From an uncultured Collinsella sp. (GTDB lineage: Bacteria; Actinomycetota; Coriobacteriia; Coriobacteriales; Coriobacteriaceae), in contig CABRIC010000035.1 in NCBI GenBank assembly GCA_902470905.1, positions 1-21,134 on the forward strand: DNA of 21,134 nt, written 5' to 3'. Shown here in pieces: positions 1 to 5,765 of the stretch. Each line of letters begins with the position of its first letter. Within the stretch, counting starts at the first letter, position 1. Made by a program: the position numbers and the translations under genes. The notes under the pieces are model-generated. The model was given only the letters and a program-made list of their open reading frames with translations, ran no database searches and was not told the DNA's origin.

Positions 1-65
1 CCAGGCCCGATTTTGCCTCTTGACAATGTCCTGCTCATATTAAAAGGAACGTCCCTAACTGCCGG
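1..65. other. Window edge, no gene seen
   Basis: This short stretch lies downstream of the minus-strand FHA gene and runs into the window edge. I see no gene and no convincing intrinsic terminator. A TTGACA hexamer at 20-25 on the plus strand has no matching -10 box at the usual distance. Confidence 0.5.
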
Positions 66-1004
66 CTAGAGGGCACCGAAGAGAATGGCGTAGGTAGTGG
101 ATTCGCCGAGCTTGAGCTCGTCGCCGGGATTGAGCTGGGCGGAACGGCCGGGCTCGACCTGAATGCAGACGCGCGTGGCCCCGTTTACCACCACGGTTCC
201 GTTGGTGGACGACAAGTCCTCGACGTGCCAGATATTTTGAGCATCGCACCAGATATGGACATGGCGGGCCGAGACATCGTCGCCGACGTCGGTAATATCG
301 CCCTCACCAGTGGCCAGCGCGCCAATCTCAACACCCTGCTCACTCGGCTGAATCCAGCGCGGGGCGCTCACGACAAAACTGTTTTGTACGCGCAGCAAGC
401 CCAAGGGGTGCGCCGGGGCGGGTTCGCGTTCGCCCGCGGCCATCGACATGCCAAGCGAACGCGGCGTGGAGGTGCCTCCGCCACAGGTCGCGTGTGCGTA
501 GTCGATGGCATAGTTCACCGAGGACCGCACATCCGCCGAACAACCGACGGCGACAAACAGCACCAGCACGGCCTCGGCGCGCTCGGCGGGCATGAGTTCC
601 GCCGCCTGGGACAGGCGATCGAGCGCGTTGCGATAGAGATTCGTGTCCTGGTGGCACTCTTCGAGCGCGCGTACCATCGGTTCACCTGCAGGACCGCACA
701 CCATATTGATCACAGCCGTGGAGTCCATGGGATTGCGCTGGCGCAGGGCCAGTTGCGACATAATACGCGCAGCCGAGGTACCGTATTCGGCAAAGTAGCG
801 CTGCTGAAGCGTGCCGACCGGCGCGCGAACGATAAAGCGGGAAACCCAAGAGCGATCGGCGGCTCGGCTCTGCGGGCTGCGGCCGTCGGCGAGCGGACGG
901 GACGAAAGCACCAAGCCGCACAGCTCGATATGGCTCAGATGCGCCGCGCGCTTAAAGATGTCAAACATGGCCCCGCATGGGGTGAGCTCAACTTGAGATG
1001 CCAT
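66..1004 (-). CDS. FHA-domain protein, last gene of a kinase operon
   Basis: A 312-residue protein. The last ~100 residues form a forkhead-associated (FHA) domain: it has a DVSARHVHIW segment and the EDLSSTNGT signature, which bind phosphothreonine peptides in this family. The first ~200 residues match no family I recognise; they look soluble and mainly helical, with no signal peptide or clear membrane segment. The ATG at 1004 follows AAGGAGG by eight bases, and that ribosome site is embedded in the last codons of the upstream kinase gene, with three bases between the genes. The protein is probably co-translated with the kinase and reads its phosphorylated targets or the kinase itself (inference). 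The FHA call is firm; the role is not known. Confidence 0.85.
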   Translation of the reverse strand: MASQVELTPCGAMFDIFKRAAHLSHIELCGLVLSSRPLADGRSPQSRAADRSWVSRFIVRAPVGTLQQRYFAEYGTSAARIMSQLALRQRNPMDSTAVINMVCGPAGEPMVRALEECHQDTNLYRNALDRLSQAAELMPAERAEAVLVLFVAVGCSADVRSSVNYAIDYAHATCGGGTSTPRSLGMSMAAGEREPAPAHPLGLLRVQNSFVVSAPRWIQPSEQGVEIGALATGEGDITDVGDDVSARHVHIWCDAQNIWHVEDLSSTNGTVVVNGATRVCIQVEPGRSAQLNPGDELKLGESTTYAILFGAL

Positions 1005-1007
1005 GAC

Positions 1008-2852
1008 CTAGGCCTCCTTGGTCGTAGAAATAGAATCGGACGATACTTCGACAGGTCCGCCAAAAGTACGGGCAGCTGCGGCTCCACCGGCAAGCGGAGT
1101 CGCCATCTGGGCTTTTGTGCGTCGCGGTGCCGAAACGGGAAGTTCAAAGGCAAAGCCCATCGCAAGCAAAAACCACGTAAGCGTATAGGTTGCAACCAGA
1201 GCGGCAACAAGGCCGCCCATCACGGCGCGTTGGGAAAATACGCTACATGCAGCCACAACCAGCACCGGAACCTCGCAGGCAGAAAGCGCAAGCACACCCT
1301 GCAGGAAGCCCGAGCGCCGATTGCGCGCAAGTGCCCCCGCGGTAACGCCGGCTATGCCTGGCAGCGCCAACGCCAGTGCGGCAATAATACCCGGTAGCGA
1401 CCCAGACCACACGAGCGATCCCAAAGTCGCCGTCACGCGGGCGCCCGACGCCAGCAGCGCGGCCGAGACCACGACCACAGCCCAAACCACGCTGCAAACG
1501 ACCGCCGCACCGATCATCGCCGCGCGACGAACCGCGCGGCCAGACGCATCCATGGGGCACGGCGTGAGCGGCTCGCCGCGGAGCGAACGACCGACATTTT
1601 GCGCATAGTGGTCACAAAACGCCGAGAGCGCCGCCTCGACCGCCGCCGGCTCGGGACGATCTTTTTGGTGGCTGGACAGACAGGCCATCACCACGTCGAA
1701 CAGCTGGGCATCGACAAACGCCAGCGCATCGCGTAGCTCCTCGGAATCCGGCTCAAGCCCCAGCTGCTGGGCCTGCTCGGCCGCGGCGAGCGCCACATCG
1801 GGCTCACGACGAAGCAGCTGAGTCAAATCGCAACCGGGCGCATGGGCACCAATGGGATAGTCGGGCCGCGTGTCCATCTTGAGACGGTAGGGGCTGGCGA
1901 TGTCACGCGTCTTTTTGCGCGAACCCGAGGTGCCCGAAGTGCTCGGCGCGGCTTCGTATGGCGCGACGCCGGCAATGAGCTCGTAAACCGTGCTTGCCGC
2001 GGCATAGACGTCAATCGCCGGCGACATACGCAAAGCGCGCAGGTCGGGAATATCGTCGGTGAGCATCTCGGGCGGAGCGTAGGCCACCGTCGCGCGACGC
2101 AGCGTGGCATAGCGCTCCGTAAACGACGCCTTGCCGCCGGTACCGGCCACGGCCGACGCAGGCTCAAGCGCCAGCGACGAGCCAAAGTCGATCAGGCACA
2201 GGTCAAAGGTGCCCTCGGCAAGCTGCCGGTCAAGCGGCAGACGCGCCGTGCGCACCATAATATTAGCGGGCGAGATATCGCGATGGACAAAGCCCTCACC
2301 CACCAGGCTCATACGGCAGAGCAGATCGAACAGGTCGCGACCCAGACGCGCCGCCACAAGCGGCGACAGGCGTCCGGCATCGTCCACGGCGAGTCGCGAA
2401 CGCAAGCGGGCAAGCGTCTCGCCCTCGACCCATTCCATGACAATTGCGGGCACACCGTCGACCTCGCCCCAGCCATAGAGGCGGGGAAAGCCCTTAAGGC
2501 CCGAAAGGGCACGATGGTATTCATATTCCTCGCGAAACGCCGCCTTGAACTTGGTGACCAGCGCCTCGTGGGCGACATCGTCATCAAATTCGTCGCGCGC
2601 TGGCAAGATGAGCTGTTTGAGTGCCACGGCCTCGCCTTGGGCGTTGACGGCACGCGTCACGCGGCCGATACCGCCACGGCGCATGGTGGCATCGTCGGCA
2701 AACAGCATCGTAAAACGACGCAGATAGGCAGGCAGTTCGTCCTGACCGAGCGCAATGGCCGGCTCAAACCCGTCGACACGCGCCAGGCGCAGGCCGACCA
2801 TGGAATCGCGACCGAGCGATTGTGGTGTGGTGGATGCAAGATCGGTCATCAT
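1008..2852 (-). CDS. Ser/Thr protein kinase with polytopic membrane C-terminus
   Basis: A 614-residue protein. The kinase domain covers about residues 20-420: a weak Gly-rich loop (GGIG), the ATP-anchoring lysine in ALKQL (K79), catalytic loop HRDISPAN (D192), metal-binding DFG (D222) and an APPEML segment. All key catalytic residues are present, so activity is expected. From about residue 446 to 590 there are four or five hydrophobic segments, so the kinase head faces the cytoplasm with the tail in the membrane. There is no PASTA or other external sensor domain. The start overlaps the stop of the upstream membrane-protein gene (ATGATGA), with no strong ribosome site, which suggests translational coupling. 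Its partner and substrate are unknown; the FHA protein encoded next is the obvious candidate. A pseudokinase is unlikely given the intact motifs. Confidence 0.88.
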   Translation of the reverse strand: MMTDLASTTPQSLGRDSMVGLRLARVDGFEPAIALGQDELPAYLRRFTMLFADDATMRRGGIGRVTRAVNAQGEAVALKQLILPARDEFDDDVAHEALVTKFKAAFREEYEYHRALSGLKGFPRLYGWGEVDGVPAIVMEWVEGETLARLRSRLAVDDAGRLSPLVAARLGRDLFDLLCRMSLVGEGFVHRDISPANIMVRTARLPLDRQLAEGTFDLCLIDFGSSLALEPASAVAGTGGKASFTERYATLRRATVAYAPPEMLTDDIPDLRALRMSPAIDVYAAASTVYELIAGVAPYEAAPSTSGTSGSRKKTRDIASPYRLKMDTRPDYPIGAHAPGCDLTQLLRREPDVALAAAEQAQQLGLEPDSEELRDALAFVDAQLFDVVMACLSSHQKDRPEPAAVEAALSAFCDHYAQNVGRSLRGEPLTPCPMDASGRAVRRAAMIGAAVVCSVVWAVVVVSAALLASGARVTATLGSLVWSGSLPGIIAALALALPGIAGVTAGALARNRRSGFLQGVLALSACEVPVLVVAACSVFSQRAVMGGLVAALVATYTLTWFLLAMGFAFELPVSAPRRTKAQMATPLAGGAAAARTFGGPVEVSSDSISTTKEA

Positions 2853-3754
2853 AGGGCAAGCGCCGCCACGTTATTGTTGAAGTTACCGAGCGCGACGTCA
2901 TCATCGCCGTAATGGCCGACCCATTGACATAGGTTGGTGTAACAGCCCCACAGATTGGCATACTGCTGATACCACTTTGACCGGGGCGAGAATGTCTGAC
3001 GACCGAACTCGGCTCGAATGACAAACATCTCCCCGACCAGGCTGTCGCACGGTCTGGGATCTCCCGTAGAGTTATAGGTCGAGACCACGTCATTGGCACG
3101 AGAAACATAGCCGTCGAGCATGTTGTACTTGGTCACAAGCCAACTGTGAATGCTCTCTTCCTCAGCAGCGGAAAGGCCACCGGAGTTTGCATCGTTGTCA
3201 GTGTTGCCGCCCGTCGAGCCGCCGTTTCCAGACCCTCCGGTGGAGGAACCCGACCCAGAGCCGCCGCCCGAACTCGATGAATCCGAGCCGGAGCCAGAAG
3301 TATCCGAGCTACCGGGCTTTCCGGACTGCTGGGCGTCCTGTTCCTTCTGCTGCTCGACCTTATTCACCGTTGCCGCCACGCTATTGCTGGACAACCGATC
3401 GATGATCTTGGTGTTGGTGAGCACGATGGTTTTGCCATTGGCAAGCGTGACTTCGTTGTCCGGGGCCTTGGCGCCGTCCGCATCGTCGGTGCCAAACACA
3501 ATATGCGCGACCACACTTGCCCAAGCATATCCAGTCGTGGTACCCAGATCACTTTTGACCTCATGCCCCACACGCGGTTCGCGTGCGGCATGCGCCTGCA
3601 TCATGGACGGCACGGTCATGCCATAGGCAGAAACACCAGCTATGACCAGCACCAGCGAGCACGACAGCAGCACGTACGCCCGCGGCGCCAAGCCCAGTCG
3701 GCGTCGCATGCGCACCGCGGCGCCGCGCTTTGTCTGAGTGCCACCGGGCCGCAT
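2849..3754 (-). CDS. Single-pass membrane protein with Ser/Gly-rich external stalk
   Basis: A 301-residue protein of no family I recognise. It has a basic N-terminus (about 24 residues), one membrane helix at about residues 25-46, and an external part. The external part has a first segment (about 50-140), a low-complexity Ser/Gly/Asn stalk (about 144-194), and a C-terminal segment rich in aromatic residues with cysteines C236, C271 and C276. I chose the ATG at 3754 because GGAGGAG lies five bases upstream. A longer frame opens at 3847, but that extra stretch crosses a hairpin and has no ribosome site. It is first in the operon with the kinase and FHA genes, so it may be the cell-surface sensor or target of that kinase (inference). 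The basic-TM-external order fits an anchored, not secreted, protein. Confidence 0.75.
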   Translation of the reverse strand: MRPGGTQTKRGAAVRMRRRLGLAPRAYVLLSCSLVLVIAGVSAYGMTVPSMMQAHAAREPRVGHEVKSDLGTTTGYAWASVVAHIVFGTDDADGAKAPDNEVTLANGKTIVLTNTKIIDRLSSNSVAATVNKVEQQKEQDAQQSGKPGSSDTSGSGSDSSSSGGGSGSGSSTGGSGNGGSTGGNTDNDANSGGLSAAEEESIHSWLVTKYNMLDGYVSRANDVVSTYNSTGDPRPCDSLVGEMFVIRAEFGRQTFSPRSKWYQQYANLWGCYTNLCQWVGHYGDDDVALGNFNNNVAALAL

Positions 3755-3759
3755 GCGTT

Positions 3760-3766
3760 CTCCTCC
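3760..3766 (-). promoter_or_regulatory. Ribosome binding site fixing the start at 3754
   Basis: On the minus strand this reads GGAGGAG, five bases before the ATG at 3754. It decides between this start and the upstream in-frame start at 3847. Confidence 0.75.
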
Positions 3767-3776
3767 AAGAAAAACA

Positions 3777-3794
3777 CGCCGCTCAGAAGCGGCG
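3777..3794 (-). terminator. Hairpin plus T-run directly upstream of the operon's first ribosome site
   Basis: A 7-bp perfect stem (arms 3777-3783 and 3788-3794, 4-base loop) is followed on the minus strand by TGTTTTTC. It has the form of an intrinsic terminator and ends about ten bases before the GGAGGAG site. It could end recR transcription or act as an attenuator in the leader of the kinase operon. The sequence alone cannot separate these. Confidence 0.5.
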
Positions 3795-3908
3795 CATTCA
3801 TTCAAATCCATATTTGAGTGTATCAGCGAACCTAAAAGGTTGCGCAACGAATGGGCAAATTAAGGATGCGAGCGGAAGCATCCATGCGATAAGCGGATAC
3901 GAAGCATC

Positions 3909-3924
3909 TTTGTTGCACAACAAA
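3909..3924. promoter_or_regulatory. Perfect palindrome, possible operator
   Basis: TTTGTTGCACAACAAA is a 7+7 bp perfect inverted repeat with a two-base centre. It lies in the noncoding gap between recR and the kinase operon, about 155 bases upstream of the operon's start codon. The size and symmetry fit a dimeric regulator site, but no regulator can be named. Confidence 0.3.
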
Positions 3925-3933
3925 CTCACAGTC

Positions 3934-3961
3934 GCACGGGGAAATTCTGACTACCCCGTGC
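3934..3961 (-). terminator. GC-rich hairpin downstream of recR
   Basis: An 8-bp perfect stem (GCACGGGG / CCCCGTGC, arms 3934-3941 and 3954-3961) has a 12-base loop and lies about 40 bases past the recR stop. It lacks a T-run directly after the stem on the minus strand, so it is only a possible terminator or 3'-end stabilising hairpin for the ybaB-recR transcript. Confidence 0.35.
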
Positions 3962-3999
3962 ATCGCGAGGAAAACATACGGCAGGAGCAGGCTCGCCAC

Positions 4000-4596
4000 C
4001 TAAATCGCGCGACGGGCCTCAATGGCGCGGCCAAGCGTAAGCTCGTCGGCATACTCCAAGTCGCCGCCCACGGGAAGGCCGCTTGCCAGACGCGACACCT
4101 CGACGCCCAACGGCTTGATGGTACGGGCCAGATAGCTCGCCGTGGTCTCGCCCTCGATGTTGGGGTTGGTGGCGATGATGACCTCATGGATATCCTCGTG
4201 GCCCAGACGCGCCAGCAGCTCGCGGATGTGCAGCTGCTCAGGGCCAATCTTGTCCATGGGGCTGATCACGCCGCCCAGCACATGGTACAGGCCGTGGTAG
4301 CTGCCCGTGCGCTCGATCGCCTGGACGTCGCGCGGCTCGCCCACCACGCAAATGCGAGTGGTATCGCGCATCGAGTCCTGGCAGATGGAGCACTCGTCGG
4401 CCGTGGCGTAGTTAAAGCAACGGCTGCAAAAGTGGACCTCCTGCTTGACCTCCAGGATGGCCTCGGCCAGGCGGCGGGCCTCCTCGGCATCGGCCTCCAA
4501 CAGGTAATAGGCGATGCGCTGGGCCGACTTGGGACCAATGCCCGGCAGACGGCCCAGCTCATCGAGCAGTTTTTGCAGGCTGTGATTCGCACTCAT
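4000..4596 (-). CDS. recR: Recombination mediator RecR
   Basis: A 198-residue protein of normal RecR length. It acts in the RecFOR route, helping load RecA onto gapped DNA in the cytoplasm. Order of parts: N-terminal helix-hairpin-helix (RLPGIGPKSAQRIA, about residues 16-29), a four-cysteine zinc motif (C57, C60, C69, C72), then a Toprim domain (about 80-175) with VGEPRD and NPNIEGETTA. It follows ybaB by 13 bases, the classic dnaX-ybaB-recR neighbourhood. The start lies in ATATATATG with no clear Shine-Dalgarno sequence, so translation may depend on coupling to ybaB. The identification is very secure. Confidence 0.97.
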   Translation of the reverse strand: MSANHSLQKLLDELGRLPGIGPKSAQRIAYYLLEADAEEARRLAEAILEVKQEVHFCSRCFNYATADECSICQDSMRDTTRICVVGEPRDVQAIERTGSYHGLYHVLGGVISPMDKIGPEQLHIRELLARLGHEDIHEVIIATNPNIEGETTASYLARTIKPLGVEVSRLASGLPVGGDLEYADELTLGRAIEARRAI

Positions 4597-4609
4597 ATAT
4601 ATGCGTGTC

Positions 4610-4930
4610 TTAGAACGGCATGCCCGGGATGTTGAGGCCGCCGGTGATGGCGCCCATCTGCTTGTTGGCGAGCTCGTTGACGCCGCGGACGGCCTCGTTG
4701 ACGGCAGCCATGATCATGTCCTGCAGCATATCGACGTCCTCGGGATCGAGGGCATCGGGGTCGATGGTGAGGTTGACGAGCTCCATCTCGCCGTTAACGG
4801 TCACCTTGACCATGCCGCCGCCGGCAGAGGCGTCGACGGTCTGGGACTTGAGGTTCTCCTGCGCGGCGGCAAGCTGCTCCTGCATCTTGCGAGCCTGCTT
4901 CATCATCTGCTGCATGTTCATACCGGCCAT
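4610..4930 (-). CDS. ybaB: YbaB/EbfC-family nucleoid-associated protein
   Basis: A 106-residue protein. It opens with a Met/Gln-rich helix (MNMQQMMKQARKMQEQL), followed by the VKVTVNGEMELVNLTIDP strand region and a DMIMAAVNEA helix typical of the YbaB/EbfC family. The family forms tweezer-shaped dimers that bind DNA and usually sits between dnaX and recR, as here. The ATG is preceded by AAAGGAG with a five- to six-base gap. It probably shares a transcript with recR. Its own promoter should lie in 4931-5270, because dnaX is separated from it by an oppositely oriented gene. Confidence 0.95.
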   Translation of the reverse strand: MAGMNMQQMMKQARKMQEQLAAAQENLKSQTVDASAGGGMVKVTVNGEMELVNLTIDPDALDPEDVDMLQDMIMAAVNEAVRGVNELANKQMGAITGGLNIPGMPF

Positions 4931-5270
4931 GATGGCTCCTTTACGTGCGGCCGCACGCCGAGCTGCAAGGGCAGCCGGAGCACGGCGGGACTTTCAAACT
5001 CAAAAATCGTACCACGGCGCGAGGCCAGCGAGCGGGGCGGACGTGTTACCTCAGTCGATATACATGTCCTGGAGTGCAAGCCGCACCCAAAGATTATGCA
5101 TAGTTGAATAATTCGCATCTGCATAATATTGAAAGCTAAATCTTGTAGAGCCGGAATCCGACATTTAATGCGTACCACTAAATGGCTAAATGCCGAGCCA
5201 CTACTCGAGGCGGCGCACATGGCGGCAGGGTATAATTTGATTGCCATAGACAGCAATTTGGAGGTGCCCC
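4931..5270. other. 340-bp noncoding gap between ybaB and the inserted gene
   Basis: No gene is seen. The gap separates ybaB (leftward) from the small membrane gene (rightward), so it should carry two divergent promoters. The 5090-5190 part is clearly AT-richer than its surroundings. It contains an inverted repeat, TTATGCA / TGCATAA (arms 5094-5100 and 5120-5126), which could be a regulator site. A TATAAT for the rightward gene lies at 5231-5236. No clear promoter for ybaB could be fixed. Confidence 0.5.
5231..5236 (+). promoter_or_regulatory. -10 box of the small membrane gene
   Basis: A perfect TATAAT lies 34 bases upstream of the ATG at 5271. No good -35 hexamer is found 16-18 bases before it, so the promoter may be weak or activator dependent. 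Confidence 0.45.
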
Positions 5271-5744
5271 ATGAATGCCCCCGACGCGCTCCAAAACATC
5301 CGCTCAAAACACCCCGTCGCATATGTGGTTCTCTATCTCTTTGTCGGCTGGGCATTGCTGGTTGTCATCACCCATACTATAGCCTTTGGAGCAGAACTGC
5401 TGATAGCCAACTCGGACCAGCCCACCGTCAAATGGGAAGCGACCGATGAGTGCACCGATGGAACCCGAACCATTTACTACAACAGCCCGTCCCTCTACCA
5501 AGAGTTCAAGGTCAAGATAAAGGACTTCAAGATTGTCGATGCCGAGCTAGGCGTTTATTTGGCAATCGGAGCAACCATTAACGCCGAGCAAGTCGAGTAC
5601 ACGGACAGCCATGCGACGTATCGTATCGACCTCAGCATCCTAGGCCGACCGTCACGCACCTGTCTGCTCAAATGCGACATACGCGGCACCACACTACACA
5701 TGTCCGAAATACAGATGCGCCCGGACAAGGGGTCCTCTTCTTGA
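5271..5744 (+). CDS. Small single-pass membrane protein, unknown family
   Basis: A 157-residue protein with a short cytoplasmic N-terminus, one hydrophobic helix (about residues 17-45, VAYVVLYLFVGWALLVVITH) and a polar, probably external, domain of about 110 residues rich in beta-forming residues. I recognise no family. The ATG follows GGAGG by six bases and a TATAAT box by about 35, so the start is well supported. It lies on the opposite strand between dnaX and ybaB, genes that are usually adjacent, and its base composition is less GC-rich than its neighbours, which suggests acquisition by insertion. Its stop is only 21 bases from the dnaX stop, with no visible terminator between the convergent genes. 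Confidence 0.72.
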   Translation: MNAPDALQNIRSKHPVAYVVLYLFVGWALLVVITHTIAFGAELLIANSDQPTVKWEATDECTDGTRTIYYNSPSLYQEFKVKIKDFKIVDAELGVYLAIGATINAEQVEYTDSHATYRIDLSILGRPSRTCLLKCDIRGTTLHMSEIQMRPDKGSSS

Positions 5745-5765
5745 GCAGTATACCCGCCTGCGCAG

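Noticed and set aside
20..48. A plus-strand promoter starting with TTGACA
   Set aside because: No acceptable -10 hexamer lies 16-18 bases downstream and no plus-strand gene follows.
225..1397. Plus-strand frame of 390 codons
   Set aside because: It is antisense to the FHA and kinase genes, is Arg/Gly/His rich, and shows no domain.
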